This document shows, piece after piece, positions 44,542 through 54,794 of a stretch of 64,000 bases of DNA (position 1 is the first letter of the stretch; the number at the start of each line of letters is the position of its first letter). Under the pieces are notes generated by a model, which saw nothing but the letters and a program-made list of their open reading frames with translations, was not told the origin of the DNA and made no database searches. This DNA is from Peptococcaceae bacterium 1109 (GTDB lineage: Bacteria; Bacillota; Limnochordia; Darwinibacteriales; Darwinibacteriaceae), in assembly GCA_001028815.1 (NCBI GenBank), contig LDJB01000001.1:825634-889633 (forward strand). Reading direction: 5' to 3'. Position numbers and translations under genes: made by a program.

Positions 44542-45050
44542 TAATTTGCCTCCTCGATCAGTCTTTTAGCTTGCTCGTAGGTGATGGGGCCAAACCAAAA
44601 GCCGCTCAGATAGCCCTCCTTATCGATCACCACTGTGGTTGGATAGCCCGGTACTCCAAAGATCCCGTTGCTCACAGCACCGTAGTCGTAGAGGTTGACC
44701 AAGTCAAAACCGTTTTCCTCCAGGAAGGCATTGCCTACTGCGGGTGTTTCATATTCCCCATCCACTTGATCGAGAAGGAGCAGGACCGCTTCCCCTGTTT
44801 CCATTAACTCATCATGGAGCTTCTGCAGTTCAGGCAGTTCTTCAAGGCAGTACGGGCACCAAGTGGCCCAGAAGTTCAGCAGAACAACCTTCCCAGCGTA
44901 GTCAGATAGGGAGATCGCCTTCCCCTGGTTGGACATGAGCGTAAAGTCTGGTACCCTCTGCCGCTGGCTCTGTGCCTGGGTAATGCCTGGCAAGAGCAGC
45001 AGCACAGCCACGAGCAGTACAAACGTTGTCCGAAAACCCCTATACTTCAC
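44541..45050 (-). CDS. TlpA/ResA-type thiol-disulfide oxidoreductase, exported
   Basis: A 169-residue thioredoxin-fold protein with a signal peptide (VLLVAVLLLLPGITQA) and no lipobox. The active site is WATWCPYCLEELPEL near residue 67 (C-P-Y-C). It is kept reduced by the CcdA encoded next and would reduce apocytochromes or other exported proteins. GTG start at 45050 with AGGAGGCG at a spacing of 7. Confidence 0.94.
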   Translation of the reverse strand: MKYRGFRTTFVLLVAVLLLLPGITQAQSQRQRVPDFTLMSNQGKAISLSDYAGKVVLLNFWATWCPYCLEELPELQKLHDELMETGEAVLLLLDQVDGEYETPAVGNAFLEENGFDLVNLYDYGAVSNGIFGVPGYPTTVVIDKEGYLSGFWFGPITYEQAKRLIEEAN

Positions 45051-45140
45051 ACCATCGCCTCCTAAATATGTGCTGTGAGCTAATGATTAATGATTCTACC
45101 ACAATCCCACTTTTCCTTCGTTGCAAAACAATAACATCGC

Positions 45141-45185
45141 CGTTAATCATAAATGCATTGACGGACAACCTTTTAGTGATAGAAT
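45141..45185 (+). promoter_or_regulatory. marR promoter with overlapping operator
   Basis: TTGACG (45158-45163), 16 bases, TAGAAT (45180-45185). An interrupted palindrome CGTTAAT-N9-ATTGACG (45141-45163) covers the -35 box and fits an autoregulatory MarR site. Confidence 0.6.
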
Positions 45186-45215
45186 ATATATAGAACACAA
45201 CTATTGGAGGGTGAC

Positions 45216-45683
45216 ATGGAAATCATTGAGTTTCGCAATGCGGTGTGGGAGTACTTCCGCTACCTGCGCCTCAGTATGGACTTTATCTTCCGTCCCATTG
45301 TGGAGGATTTGGGCCTGACGATGCTGCAAGCCCGCATCCTCGTGGAGGTACAGGCAGCGGGCGAGATTACCATTGGGGATCTGGGAGAATCCATCGGCAC
45401 TGGAAGCGGCAATGCCTCAACCATGTGCAAGCGCTTAGAACAGATGGGCTGTGTCCGGCGGGAGCGCGCGCTCGCCGATGAGCGGGTAGTACTCGTCTCC
45501 CTTACAGAGGAAGGCCAAGCCCTCCTCATCGAGATGGAAAGGGAAATTGCCCGCCGATACGGCAGCATCCTCAGAAACTGGCCCGAGGAGGATCTGGCCC
45601 AGATTCAAGCCGGGGCTCGGAGAATCAAGGAGATGCTTGATGCTCTCCAATCTAACCAAGACTGCAAGGGGGTCGATGTCTAG
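45216..45683 (+). CDS. MarR-family transcriptional regulator
   Basis: A 155-residue winged helix-turn-helix regulator. LTMLQARILVEVQAAGEITI, LGESIGTGSGNASTMCKRLE (recognition helix) and ERALADERVVLVSLTEEG (wing) are typical of MarR. GGAGGGTGAC precedes the ATG; a TTG four codons earlier overlaps the site. The gene overlaps ftsH by one base (TAGTG), so the regulator and the protease share one transcript and the operator upstream probably controls both. Confidence 0.92.
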   Translation: MEIIEFRNAVWEYFRYLRLSMDFIFRPIVEDLGLTMLQARILVEVQAAGEITIGDLGESIGTGSGNASTMCKRLEQMGCVRRERALADERVVLVSLTEEGQALLIEMEREIARRYGSILRNWPEEDLAQIQAGARRIKEMLDALQSNQDCKGVDV

Positions 45684-47506
45684 TGGAAGAAAAGCCTAAT
45701 CCAAGAAGGCCACTCATCGTTTACTATATTGGGTCACTTCTCCTCATCATGCTGTTTAACGCCATCGTGTATCCTATGCTGATCCGCTCCCGGATCAATG
45801 AAGTGGATTACTCAACTTTTCTCCAGCTGGTAGAGGAAGGACGCGTCCGAGAGGTACAGCTGGACAGCGTCAATCAACAGATTGCCTTTACGGCCATAGA
45901 CAGGGCCGGGAGTGAACAAGTGTATGTCACAGGAGCGGTGCCAGACCCTGACTTGGTCAACAGGCTCCTAGCAAGCAAAAGCCCAGTGCGCTTCTCGGGC
46001 GTCATGCCCCGGCCCCACTCCCCGCTCCTCAGCTTCTTGACTAACTGGATCGTACCTATCCTCATCTTTGTGGGCCTGGGCCAATTCTTCTCCAAGCAGA
46101 TGCAGAGCCGAATGCGGAATGCCATGGCCTTTGGTAAGAGCAATGCCCGAGTGTACGTTAAAGCCCAGACAGGTAAGACCTTTGCGGACGTTGCAGGGCA
46201 AGATGAAGCGAAGGAAGCCCTCCAAGAGATTGTCGACTTCCTCCACGATCCAGAACGCTATGCGGAAATTGGCGCCACCCTGCCCAAGGGTGCGCTCCTG
46301 GTGGGGCCCCCTGGAACGGGCAAGACTTTGCTTGCTCAGGCGGTGGCTGGTGAGGCTAATGTCCCCTTTTTCTCCATCTCCGGATCTGAGTTTGTGGAGA
46401 TGTTCGTAGGGCTCGGTGCCGCGAAAGTGCGGGACCTGTTTAAGCAAGCCACCGAGAAGGCCCCGTGTATAGTGTTTATCGATGAAATCGACACCATTGG
46501 CAAGAAACGAGGGGATGGTGGGTTCACGGGAAACGATGAGCGGGAGCAAACCCTGAATCAGCTCCTCACTGAAATGGATGGTTTCGACAGCCGTAAGGGC
46601 GTAGTGCTCTTAGCTGCAACCAACCGCCCTGATGCCCTCGATCCTGCACTGTTGCGCCCAGGCCGGTTTGACCGGCGCATCCCGGTGGAGCTTCCTGATC
46701 TCGCGGGACGCATATCCATCTTAGAAGTCCACGCCAAGAAGGTAAGGATGGCGGAGCCAATCGATTTTGCTGCCATTGCCCGGGCCACCGCGGGTGCATC
46801 AGGAGCTGATCTGGCCAACATCATCAATGAAGCCGCACTGCGAGCGGTGCGGATGGGCCGCAAGGCAGTCCAGCAAATCGACTTGGAGGAGAGCGTGGAA
46901 GTGGTCATCGCGGGGTACCAGCGGAAGAATGCTGCCCTCTCCCCCAAGGAACGGCAGATGGTTGCCTACCACGAACTTGGCCACGCGATAGTCGCCGCAA
47001 AGCAGGGGCACAGCGCGCCAGTGCATAAGATTACCATTGTACCCCGGACTTCAGGGGCCCTCGGCTACACCCTGCAGATTGAAGAGGCGGACCGCCACTT
47101 AATCAGCAAGGAAGAAGCCTTTGCCCGCCTAGTTACCCTCACAGGGGGCCGCGCTGCCGAGGAGCTAATCTTTAATACCGTCACAACGGGTGCGGCCAAC
47201 GACATCGAGCAGGCCACGGGGATCGCCCGTGCCATGGTGACCCGCTATGGGATGAGCGACCGTTTCGGCATGATGGCCTTGGAGACTCAAACAAACCCGT
47301 ACCTAAATGGGAACAACGTTCTAACCTGCTCAAGCGAGACTGCAGCGCAGGTCGATTTAGAAGTGATGAAGCTGATCAGCAAGGCCCATGAGACGGCCAT
47401 CGCGATCCTCAAAGATAACATGGAAAAACTCCACGAGATCGCGACTTACCTCCTGGAAAAGGAGACTATCTCAGGGGAAGAGTTTCTCCAACTGCTCAAC
47501 GCATAA
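45683..47506 (+). CDS. ftsH: ATP-dependent zinc metalloprotease FtsH
   Basis: A 607-residue membrane-anchored AAA protease for quality control of membrane and some cytosolic proteins. Two spans (about 10-30 and 113-132) enclose a short outer domain. Walker A is [17 protein letters not shown] near residue 209, Walker B is [19 protein letters not shown] is [18 protein letters not shown], and the zinc site is [12 protein letters not shown] start shares a base with the marR stop; AAGGGGG is the ribosome binding site. The MarR coupling is unusual and suggests stress-regulated expression. Another copy may exist elsewhere in the genome. Confidence 0.96.
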   Translation: MEEKPNPRRPLIVYYIGSLLLIMLFNAIVYPMLIRSRINEVDYSTFLQLVEEGRVREVQLDSVNQQIAFTAIDRAGSEQVYVTGAVPDPDLVNRLLASKSPVRFSGVMPRPHSPLLSFLTNWIVPILIFVGLGQFFSKQMQSRMRNAMAFGKSNARVYVKAQTGKTFADVAGQDEAKEALQEIVDFLHDPERYAEIGATLPKGALLVGPPGTGKTLLAQAVAGEANVPFFSISGSEFVEMFVGLGAAKVRDLFKQATEKAPCIVFIDEIDTIGKKRGDGGFTGNDEREQTLNQLLTEMDGFDSRKGVVLLAATNRPDALDPALLRPGRFDRRIPVELPDLAGRISILEVHAKKVRMAEPIDFAAIARATAGASGADLANIINEAALRAVRMGRKAVQQIDLEESVEVVIAGYQRKNAALSPKERQMVAYHELGHAIVAAKQGHSAPVHKITIVPRTSGALGYTLQIEEADRHLISKEEAFARLVTLTGGRAAEELIFNTVTTGAANDIEQATGIARAMVTRYGMSDRFGMMALETQTNPYLNGNNVLTCSSETAAQVDLEVMKLISKAHETAIAILKDNMEKLHEIATYLLEKETISGEEFLQLLNA

Positions 47507-47533
47507 ACTAGTGGTTCTACGACACAAGGATGG

Positions 47534-49075
47534 ATGTGGAGCATGAAGAAGATACTCAGCCTAATGTTTCACCGAGTTGTGTTGATCGGGGCAGCAATCG
47601 CTGCTCAAGTTGCTGCCCTGATCATCATGATCGATCGTTTTTCCTCTTACTTTTCCCTCTTCTACGGCATTACGGCCTTGGCGAGCATCGGTGCGGTCTT
47701 GGCCATTGCAGGGGGCAGAGGCAACTCAGGCTACAAAATCGCATGGATCATCCTGATCATGGCCTTCCCCATTTTCGGGGGCCTCTTCTACCTAATGTTC
47801 GGCGGCAGCCGCATGGGTACTTACCTGCGGAAGCGGATGGACAGCATGCAGCAGCAGCAAGCGGACATCCTCCAGCCCAACGATGAAGTCCTTGCGGAGC
47901 TGGAAACAGAAAATCCAGATGCAGCCCGCCAAGCCCATTACATCCAAAACTACGCGTATAGCCCGCCGTACAAAGACACCTATACAAAATACCTCCCCAT
48001 AGGGGAGGATAAGTTTGCGGCCATGGTAGAAGCCCTCAAGGGTGCGGAGCGCTACATTTTCCTTGAGTACTTCATCGTTGAAGCGGGCATCATGTGGGAT
48101 ACCATACTGGAAATCCTCAAGGAAAAGGCAAAAGCGGGCGTGGATGTACGCATGATCTACGATGACGTGGGCTCCATCATGACCCTTCCCTTCCGCTATG
48201 ACCGCAAGCTTGAGGCGATGGGCATAAAGTGCTGCCGGTTTAACCCCTTTATCCCCGTGCTGTCTGCCCGGCTCAACAACCGGGACCACAGGAAAATCGC
48301 GGTCATCGATGGCCACACCGCCTTTACGGGAGGCATCAACTTAGCGGACGAGTACATCAACGCCTACGAGAAACATGGCCACTGGAAGGATTCGGCGATA
48401 TTAATCCAGGGGCCCGCGGCTTGGAGTTTGACGGTGATGTTCCTCACAATGTGGAACTATCTCCGGAAGACTTCTGAAGACATTGAGGCGTTCAAACCAG
48501 AGCGCTTTCCGCCCGTCCCTCCATCACCTGGCGTAGTCCAGCCATACAGCGACAACCCGCTGGATGACAACGCGGTGGGTGAAGCGGTTTATCTCAACAT
48601 GATTGGCCGGGCCAAGCGCTACGTTTACATCAACACCCCGTACCTCATTCTAGACAGTGCCATGCAGACAGCCCTCTGCACCGCTGCCCAGTCTGGAATA
48701 GATGTGCGGATAGTAACCCCCCACGTCCCAGACAAGTGGTACGTCCATGCCGTCACCCGCTCCTACTACCCTGTCCTGATTGAAAGCGGCGTGAAGATTT
48801 ACGAGTATACTCCTGGCTTTATGCACTGTAAGACCTTTGCCGTGGATGACGAGTACGGAGTAGTTGGAACGATCAACCTGGACTATCGCAGCCTCTACCA
48901 GCATTTCGAATGCGGGGTGTGGCTCTATAGAACTGATAGTGTGATTGAGATTAGGGACGACTTCCTCGAAACCCTCAAGCTTTGCCAGGAGTTCGATCTA
49001 GCTGAATACCGGGCGCGCAGCCCCCTAAAGCGGGCTGGTACCGCCATTTTAAGGTTGTTTGCCCCCTTGATGTAG
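47534..49075 (+). CDS. cls: Cardiolipin synthase
   Basis: A 513-residue phospholipase D-family enzyme that joins two phosphatidylglycerols into cardiolipin. Two N-terminal spans (about 12-35 and 41-60, then 72-90) are followed by the two HKD motifs: NRDHRKIAVIDGHTAFTGG and MHCKTFAVDDEYGVVGTIN. PIFGGLFYLMFGG is characteristic of bacterial Cls. The start may be the ATG at 47534 or that at 47543; ribosome binding signals are weak for both. It follows ftsH by 27 bases and ends at a strong terminator. Confidence 0.94.
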   Translation: MWSMKKILSLMFHRVVLIGAAIAAQVAALIIMIDRFSSYFSLFYGITALASIGAVLAIAGGRGNSGYKIAWIILIMAFPIFGGLFYLMFGGSRMGTYLRKRMDSMQQQQADILQPNDEVLAELETENPDAARQAHYIQNYAYSPPYKDTYTKYLPIGEDKFAAMVEALKGAERYIFLEYFIVEAGIMWDTILEILKEKAKAGVDVRMIYDDVGSIMTLPFRYDRKLEAMGIKCCRFNPFIPVLSARLNNRDHRKIAVIDGHTAFTGGINLADEYINAYEKHGHWKDSAILIQGPAAWSLTVMFLTMWNYLRKTSEDIEAFKPERFPPVPPSPGVVQPYSDNPLDDNAVGEAVYLNMIGRAKRYVYINTPYLILDSAMQTALCTAAQSGIDVRIVTPHVPDKWYVHAVTRSYYPVLIESGVKIYEYTPGFMHCKTFAVDDEYGVVGTINLDYRSLYQHFECGVWLYRTDSVIEIRDDFLETLKLCQEFDLAEYRARSPLKRAGTAILRLFAPLM

Positions 49076-49101
49076 CGTCCCAAGCAGCTTCCCTCGCGAT
49101 G

Positions 49102-49135
49102 AAGCCCCTGCCGCAGAAGGCAGGGGCTTGTTTTG
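49102..49135 (+). terminator. Terminator after cls
   Basis: AAGCCCCTGCC / GGCAGGGGCTT stem with GTTTT tail. On the minus strand it forms the same stem but has no T-run, so it only weakly serves the inositol operon. Confidence 0.9.
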
Positions 49136-49151
49136 TGCGATTATGTTCTAG

Positions 49152-50159
49152 TCAGTTTCGCGCGGCCCGGCGGTATTGGAACGGCCAGTTCTCCCTCTGA
49201 TTCCCCATGGCCTGCAGAGGCCAGTAAGGGTTGCGGAGAAGCTCGCGCCCTAGGGCTACAAAATCCGCTCGCCCATTGGCCAAGATCTCCTCAGCTAGTT
49301 CCGTTGTGGAGATGAGGCCCACCGCGATCGTAGGTATGACGGCTCCCCTCCGTACTGCCTCTGCAAAGGGCACTTGATACCCTGGCCGTGCCTGAATGGG
49401 CGCGGGCAAGAGCCCACCGGAACTCACATCGATCAAGTCCACGCCCGCCTCTTTGAGCTTGGCAGCGATCTGGACCGTATCCGAAACAGTGAGCCCGCCT
49501 TCCAGGTAGTCCACTGCGGAAAGGCGTACCGAAAGCGGCTTATCTTCCGGCCAGTGCGCTTTGGCCGCTTCCACAATCTCCAAGAGAAAGCGCATCCTCC
49601 CCGGGAGATCCCCTCCATACTCGTCATCGCGAGCGTTGCTCAACGGCGAGAGGAACTCGTGAATGAGGTAGCCGTGAGCGCCGTGGATCTGCAGCAGATC
49701 AAAGCCTGCCTCGGCTGCCCGTTTAGCTGCCAGGCCCCACTGACCCACAATGTCCTGGATCTCCCCCTGGGAAAGGGCCCGAGGCGTGGGCTGATCCGGG
49801 CCCGCGGGCAGGGCGGAGGGCGCCACCAGTTCTGGCCCGCATGCCTTCCGGCCCGCGTGGGCAATTTGGATGCCCATGACGGCCCCTTGCCGGCGGCAGA
49901 AGTCTACCAGCCGCCTGAGGGGTTCTACTTGCCTATCGTCCCAAAGGCCAAGATCCTGTGCGCTGATCCGCCCCCGAGGTTCCACAGCCGTGGCCTCCAC
50001 GATGATGCACCCTGTCCCCCCAACTGCCCGGCTGCCATAGTGGACGTAGTGCCACTCAAGGGCAAGGCCGTCCTCTTCTGCAGAGTACTGGCACATGGCC
50101 GGCATCACGATTCGGTTAGGAAAAACAACAGATTTGAGGGTAAAGGGAGAAAACAACAT
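49152..50159 (-). CDS. NADH:flavin oxidoreductase / old yellow enzyme (YqjM/NamA type)
   Basis: A 335-residue FMN-binding TIM barrel of the YqjM (NADPH dehydrogenase) class. MPAMCQYSAEEDG holds the redox-tuning Cys, GIQIAHAGRKA the His-Ala-Gly-Arg core, and LIHEFLSPLSNARDDEYGG the loop that binds substrate. These enzymes reduce activated C=C bonds. As the last gene of the inositol operon, starting directly after the iolG stop with GAGGTG inside iolG, it may act on an enone or dione side product of the pathway; this role is a guess. Confidence 0.92.
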   Translation of the reverse strand: MLFSPFTLKSVVFPNRIVMPAMCQYSAEEDGLALEWHYVHYGSRAVGGTGCIIVEATAVEPRGRISAQDLGLWDDRQVEPLRRLVDFCRRQGAVMGIQIAHAGRKACGPELVAPSALPAGPDQPTPRALSQGEIQDIVGQWGLAAKRAAEAGFDLLQIHGAHGYLIHEFLSPLSNARDDEYGGDLPGRMRFLLEIVEAAKAHWPEDKPLSVRLSAVDYLEGGLTVSDTVQIAAKLKEAGVDLIDVSSGGLLPAPIQARPGYQVPFAEAVRRGAVIPTIAVGLISTTELAEEILANGRADFVALGRELLRNPYWPLQAMGNQRENWPFQYRRAARN

Positions 50160-51176
50160 CTACCGCACCTCGGAGATCTTCACCGGCTTGCCTGTCTTTG
50201 CAGACTCGGTGGCCGCAATCGCGATATACAGCGCCTCTAAGCCATCGATGCCCGTGACAGGCGGTTCCTTATCCTCGGTTACGGCTGTGACGAAGTCCTG
50301 CAGCTCTTGGGCAAAGGATCCCATATAACGTTCTAAGAAGAAATAGAGCGGTTTGTCGGTGCACACGCCATCTGCGGTGCTCACTTCCACATTAGTGGGC
50401 TTTTCGTTGAACGCCTGTGCTCCGCCCTTGGAACCGAAGGCCTCGACGCGCTGGTCGTAGCCGTAAACGGCCTTGCGGCTGTTATCGATGACGCCAATGG
50501 CACCGTTAGCAAATTTCAGGGTAATAACTGCTGTATCAAAGTCGCCTGCTTTGCCGATCTCAGGATCAACAAGTACTGCACCCTTGGCGTAGACTTCCTC
50601 AACCTCACTGCCTGTCAAGTAACGGGCCATATCGAAATCATGGATGGTCATATCCATGAAGATGCCGCCAGAAACCTTCACATACTCGATGGGAGGCGGG
50701 CCTGGGTCGCGGCTTGTAATCTTGACGATGTGCACATCACCGAGCTGCCCTGTCTGAATAAGCTCGCGGATCCGGCGGAAGTTCCGGTCAAAGCGCCGGT
50801 TGAAGCCCAGCTGTAGTTTGACCCCAGCTTCTTCCACAGCCTTCAAGGCTTCTTTCGTCTTTTCCAAGTCGTTAGCAATAGGCTTCTCACAGAAAATGTC
50901 CTTGCCCGCTTTCGCCGCCGCGATGATGTAATCCGCGTGGGTGTCTGTTGGCGAACAGATCAAAACTGCATCCACCTCTGGATTATTGATCACTTCGTGG
51001 GGATCGGCGGTTACGTTAGTGATGTTAAACTGCTTTGCCCATTCCCGAGTGGCGTCCACCGCCACGTCAGCAACGCTCACCACTTCTACATTGGGCACAT
51101 TGTGGCACAGGTTCTCCACATGGATCTTACCGATCCTGCCAGCGCCCAGCACACCGACGCGCAACTTCTTTGTCAT
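50160..51176 (-). CDS. iolG: myo-Inositol 2-dehydrogenase (Gfo/Idh/MocA family)
   Basis: A 338-residue NAD-dependent dehydrogenase that oxidises myo-inositol to scyllo-inosose. VGVLGAGRIGKIHVENL is the Rossmann motif, FCEKPIANDLE holds the catalytic Lys of the E-K-P motif, and GGIFMDMTIHDFDMARYL carries the Asp and His (D-x3-H-D) that complete the active site. The length equals Bacillus IolG (344). The position in an iolBDE operon supports the assignment. AGAGGAGGG precedes the ATG. Confidence 0.93.
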   Translation of the reverse strand: MTKKLRVGVLGAGRIGKIHVENLCHNVPNVEVVSVADVAVDATREWAKQFNITNVTADPHEVINNPEVDAVLICSPTDTHADYIIAAAKAGKDIFCEKPIANDLEKTKEALKAVEEAGVKLQLGFNRRFDRNFRRIRELIQTGQLGDVHIVKITSRDPGPPPIEYVKVSGGIFMDMTIHDFDMARYLTGSEVEEVYAKGAVLVDPEIGKAGDFDTAVITLKFANGAIGVIDNSRKAVYGYDQRVEAFGSKGGAQAFNEKPTNVEVSTADGVCTDKPLYFFLERYMGSFAQELQDFVTAVTEDKEPPVTGIDGLEALYIAIAATESAKTGKPVKISEVR

Positions 51177-51199
51177 GGAAAATACCCTCCTCTGCTAAC

Positions 51200-52096
51200 T
51201 TAGATACCGGCTTTTTCCCGGATATACTCCCGGGCCTTTTTCGCATACTCCAGCGGCGGAGCCTTGTATGGATCCTGCTCAGCCTCAACGATAATCCAGC
51301 CCTTGTAGTCGATCTTGTTGAGGGCTTCAATGATGGGCACAAAATCAATGCGGCCGTCGCCAGGCACAGTAAAGACGCCCCGCTTTACAGCTTGCAGGAA
51401 GCTGAGGTTTTCATTCTTCACCGCTTCTTCCACCTCAGCCCGGAGATCCTTAAAGTGCACATGCTTGATGCGGTGACCGAACCGCTCTATGAGTTCCAAG
51501 GAATTGCCGCCCGCGAAGCTGATGTGCCCTGTATCTAGGAGAAGGGATACCAGCTCTTCGTCGGTACTCTCCATCAGGCGGGCCGTCTCTTCCATGGTCT
51601 GGACGCCCGTACCCATGTGGTGGTGGTACACAATCTGCATGCCTTTTTCGTGGGCAAGCTTACCCAGCTTGTTCAGGCCATCTGCCAGGCGATCCCACTC
51701 CTCATCGGTAAACACCGGCTTGTTAGGGAAGAGCGGCGTATCCATCTGTCCCTGAATGGAATGGCCTTGCTCAGAGACGACGATCACCTTAGCTCCCATA
51801 GCATTGAGGAAATCCCGATGCTTCACAAAGGCTTCAGCTGTTTCCTCATAGGGCTTGGTGGTTAAGAACGCACTGAACCAAGCGCTGGCAATGGACAGTC
51901 CCCGAGGCTCTAAAGCTGCCTTCAGGACTTCTGGATCCCGAGGATACTTGTTCCCCACTTCGCTGCCCTCATAGCCCGCAAGTGCCATCTCATCGATACA
52001 CTGTTCAAACGGAATCTCCCCGCCAAGCTCGGGCATATCATCGTTTGTCCAGGCGATGGGGGCAATACCTAACCTGACATCACCTTTCTTCAGCAC
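51200..52096 (-). CDS. iolE: Inosose dehydratase
   Basis: A 298-residue TIM-barrel enzyme that dehydrates scyllo-inosose to 3D-(3,5/4)-trihydroxycyclohexane-1,2-dione. RLGIAPIAWTNDDMPELGG at the N-terminus is diagnostic of IolE; IVYHHHMGTGVQTMEE and LLLDTGHISFAGG give metal ligands. The true start is probably the GTG at 52096, with GAGGTGG at a spacing of five, which gives the Bacillus length (297). The longer frame to 52219 runs into iolD. The gene follows iolD by 10 bases. Confidence 0.95.
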   Translation of the reverse strand: MLKKGDVRLGIAPIAWTNDDMPELGGEIPFEQCIDEMALAGYEGSEVGNKYPRDPEVLKAALEPRGLSIASAWFSAFLTTKPYEETAEAFVKHRDFLNAMGAKVIVVSEQGHSIQGQMDTPLFPNKPVFTDEEWDRLADGLNKLGKLAHEKGMQIVYHHHMGTGVQTMEETARLMESTDEELVSLLLDTGHISFAGGNSLELIERFGHRIKHVHFKDLRAEVEEAVKNENLSFLQAVKRGVFTVPGDGRIDFVPIIEALNKIDYKGWIIVEAEQDPYKAPPLEYAKKAREYIREKAGI

Positions 52097-52106
52097 TGCA
52101 TCCACC

Positions 52107-53978
52107 TCATCTCGTTTTGTATTTCGCCAAATACTCAGCGTCACGCTGTGCTGCTGTGAGTACATCAGGATTCTCCGAAACCTCAGCCACGCCCACGCGC
52201 CACCAAGACTCGTAGCCATCGCTTTGAGTAGCTGGGAGAATCTTAATGTCGATCAAAGTGCTCACTTTAGACTCCCTGGCTGCCTGAAGTGCCTTAGGCA
52301 GGTCTGCCAGGTTCCGGACGGAGAACGTCTTCACACCCATGGCTCCAGCCATTTGGGCGAAGTCGATAGGCACATAGTCCCCGGTGAGCAAGCCTGTCTC
52401 TGGATCCCGGAAGCGAAGCTCGTTGCCGAAGCCCTTGCTCCCTTTGCTCTTCTGCAGGCTGAGGATGCTCTGGAAGCCGCCGTTGTCAAACATCACAACG
52501 TTGATCTTCATGCCCTCTTGCACACTGGTAAGAAGCTCAGAGTGGAGCATGAGGTAGCTTCCATCGCTGACCAGCGCGAAAATCTCCCGCTCTGGTTCAG
52601 CCATTTTCACGCCGAGAGCTCCCGCAATCTCGTAACCCATAGTGGAGAAGCCGTACTCCATATGGTAGGTCTTAATACCCTTGCTCCGCCACAAGCGGTG
52701 CAAATCACCGGGGAGGCTGCCCGCGGCGCAGACCACGATATCGCTGTCCTGGACGAACTCGTTCACAACGCCCAAGGCGGTGGTCTGGACAATCCCCTCA
52801 GGAGACTCGAGGCTGTACAGCCGGTCAACTTCCTTGTTCCAGTCGTCCTTGAGCTTCTTCAGATAATCCTCAGTGTAACCTGATTTATAGCCTGCTTCTT
52901 TGAGGAGCGTGCCAAGCTCGATGAGCCCCAACTTGGCATCAGCTTGGACGTACACAGAATCCATCTTCAGGGCATCAAACCGGTTCACGTTAATGCTGAC
53001 AAAATCGACCTCAGGATTCTGGAAAGCAGTCTTGGAGGCTGTGGAGAAGTCCTGCAGCCGTGAACCTACCGCGATGATCAGATCGGCTTCCTTGGCAAGA
53101 AGGTTTGCTGCTTGCGTACCGGTAGTCCCAATTCCGCCCATGTTGAGGGGATGGTCCCAAACGAGGCAGCTCTTGCCCGCCTGGGTAACACCTACTGGAA
53201 TCTGGAAGGCTTCCGCAAACTCCCGGAGCTCTTCGGTGGCGAGAGAGTAGTGCACCCCACCCCCTGCGATAATCACTGGCCGCTTCTTCTTCAGGATCAG
53301 ATCCACAGCCCGTTTCAAGGCATTGGGTGAAGGCACGTCCCGGTCAATGTGCCAGATGCGCTTGTCAAAGAAGCTCGCGGGGAAATCATATGCCTCGGTT
53401 TGGACATCTTGAGGCAGAGCCAAGGTTACCGCACCTGTCTCCGCTGGGTCAGTAAGGACCCGCATGGCCTGCATGCAGGCTTCCACCAGCTGTTCAGGGC
53501 GATCAACCCGGTCCCAATACTTGGAAACTGCCTTGAAGGCGTCGTTGGCAGTGATGGTGTAGCTGTGGGGCATCTCCATCTGCTGCAGGACGGGGTCAGG
53601 CTGCCGGTCTGCGAAGGTATCCCCTGGTAGAATCAGTACGGGGATGCGGTTCACAGTGGCCGTAGCCGCGCCGGTCACCATGTTAAGGGCCCCAGGCCCA
53701 ATGGAGCTTGTGCAGGCCATGATCTGCAGCCTGTTGTGCTGCTTGGCATACGCTGTGGCCAGATGGACCATGCCTTGCTCATTCATACCCCGGTAGTACC
53801 TTAGGCCAAGGCCGGGCAAATTCTCCAAAGCCTCTCCAATACCTAAGACGTTGCCGTGGCCGAAGATGCCGCAAACACCATTCACGAACTTGTACTCCTG
53901 CCCGTCGAGCTCAACGTACTGAGCATCCAAGAAACGCAGCAGGGCCTGAGCGGTTGTCAGGCGGATTGTCTTACCCAT
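52107..53978 (-). CDS. iolD: 3D-(3,5/4)-trihydroxycyclohexane-1,2-dione hydrolase
   Basis: A 623-residue thiamine-diphosphate enzyme that opens the ring to give 5-deoxy-D-glucuronate. [17 protein letters not shown] is the N-terminal cofactor-activating region with its Glu nearby, [20 protein letters not shown] follows, and the ThDP motif runs from [18 protein letters not shown] to [10 protein letters not shown]. Length equals Bacillus IolD (637). The ATG at 53978 follows GAGGAGG; iolB ends one base upstream. Confidence 0.96.
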   Translation of the reverse strand: MGKTIRLTTAQALLRFLDAQYVELDGQEYKFVNGVCGIFGHGNVLGIGEALENLPGLGLRYYRGMNEQGMVHLATAYAKQHNRLQIMACTSSIGPGALNMVTGAATATVNRIPVLILPGDTFADRQPDPVLQQMEMPHSYTITANDAFKAVSKYWDRVDRPEQLVEACMQAMRVLTDPAETGAVTLALPQDVQTEAYDFPASFFDKRIWHIDRDVPSPNALKRAVDLILKKKRPVIIAGGGVHYSLATEELREFAEAFQIPVGVTQAGKSCLVWDHPLNMGGIGTTGTQAANLLAKEADLIIAVGSRLQDFSTASKTAFQNPEVDFVSINVNRFDALKMDSVYVQADAKLGLIELGTLLKEAGYKSGYTEDYLKKLKDDWNKEVDRLYSLESPEGIVQTTALGVVNEFVQDSDIVVCAAGSLPGDLHRLWRSKGIKTYHMEYGFSTMGYEIAGALGVKMAEPEREIFALVSDGSYLMLHSELLTSVQEGMKINVVMFDNGGFQSILSLQKSKGSKGFGNELRFRDPETGLLTGDYVPIDFAQMAGAMGVKTFSVRNLADLPKALQAARESKVSTLIDIKILPATQSDGYESWWRVGVAEVSENPDVLTAAQRDAEYLAKYKTR

Positions 53979-53979
53979 G

Positions 53980-54777
53980 CTACTTCCTCCTCTCGGGGAA
54001 AAATATTGCATCCTTATCTGTCACCCACTTATGTTCAGGGACGAACGTGGGTGTAATGTACGGCTCATCATCAAGATGGCGGATCACCCAGAGGTAGTAC
54101 ATGGCATACCCCGGGGCCGCTGTCTGGGGGTGAACTTCGTTCTGGACGATCTTCACCGTGGATTGGTGGGTTACCTTAACCAGATTCTCGCCGAGTACCG
54201 CTACGCCAAATCCTTGTTCAGGAAGGAAGCGATAGTGGTAAATCTCAGGCTGAGGATGATGGTGCGGTGGGTAGCTGGACCACTTTCCAGGGAAGGTAAT
54301 CACTTCACCCAGGACTAAGTTGGCGTCCGGTGCGTTAGACTTGTCAAAAATCGTCCGGACGATCCTTGTGGAAGTCTCCTGCATTGTCCCCTTACCCCGT
54401 TCCTCACTGCGGACGTCCTCAGCACTGTAGAACTTGGGTGCGAAAAACTTGGGATTGGTTGTGGCCTGCACTGCAAACTCCACTTCGCTCTTGGCGGTAA
54501 TCTCCACCTGAGTTCCTGCAGGCACATGCAAGCAGGGGCACGACTCGTGGAACAGCGATGTCCGCTCTGCGCTGGCGGTCTCATCGCCGAACTTGAACTC
54601 GGCGCTGCCGTCCATGAGTAGGTAAGCTACCTCTTTCTCTGTCTTTTCCCGATGAACTTCGCCGGCCCTAAGCCGCAGGATACCAAAGTCAATCATGGTA
54701 TCGAGGGTTGCTTCCCCTTCTGTGGTGATGGGTGTATAACCCCATCCGTACGGTTCCTTCCTATCGATGAGCAGCAC
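53980..54777 (-). CDS. iolB: 5-Deoxy-glucuronate isomerase
   Basis: A 265-residue cupin-type isomerase that turns 5-deoxy-D-glucuronate into 2-deoxy-5-keto-D-gluconate (DKG). [19 protein letters not shown] holds the metal-binding His cluster, and [20 protein letters not shown] is the conserved C-terminal block. The GTG at 54777 has AAAGGGGTGG at a good distance; GTG 54786 is an alternative. DKG is the last intermediate for which the operon has a standard enzyme, because IolC and IolJ are not in the window. Confidence 0.94.
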   Translation of the reverse strand: MLLIDRKEPYGWGYTPITTEGEATLDTMIDFGILRLRAGEVHREKTEKEVAYLLMDGSAEFKFGDETASAERTSLFHESCPCLHVPAGTQVEITAKSEVEFAVQATTNPKFFAPKFYSAEDVRSEERGKGTMQETSTRIVRTIFDKSNAPDANLVLGEVITFPGKWSSYPPHHHPQPEIYHYRFLPEQGFGVAVLGENLVKVTHQSTVKIVQNEVHPQTAAPGYAMYYLWVIRHLDDEPYITPTFVPEHKWVTDKDAIFFPERRK

Positions 54778-54794
54778 GGCTGCCACCCCTTTCT

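Noticed and set aside
45051-45215. Possible riboswitch upstream of marR
   Set aside because: Only a promoter and short palindrome are visible; no long structured leader remains before the start codon.
49374-50240. 288-residue open frame opposite the flavin oxidoreductase and iolG genes
   Set aside because: Antisense shadow spanning two real genes; composition typical of non-coding frames.
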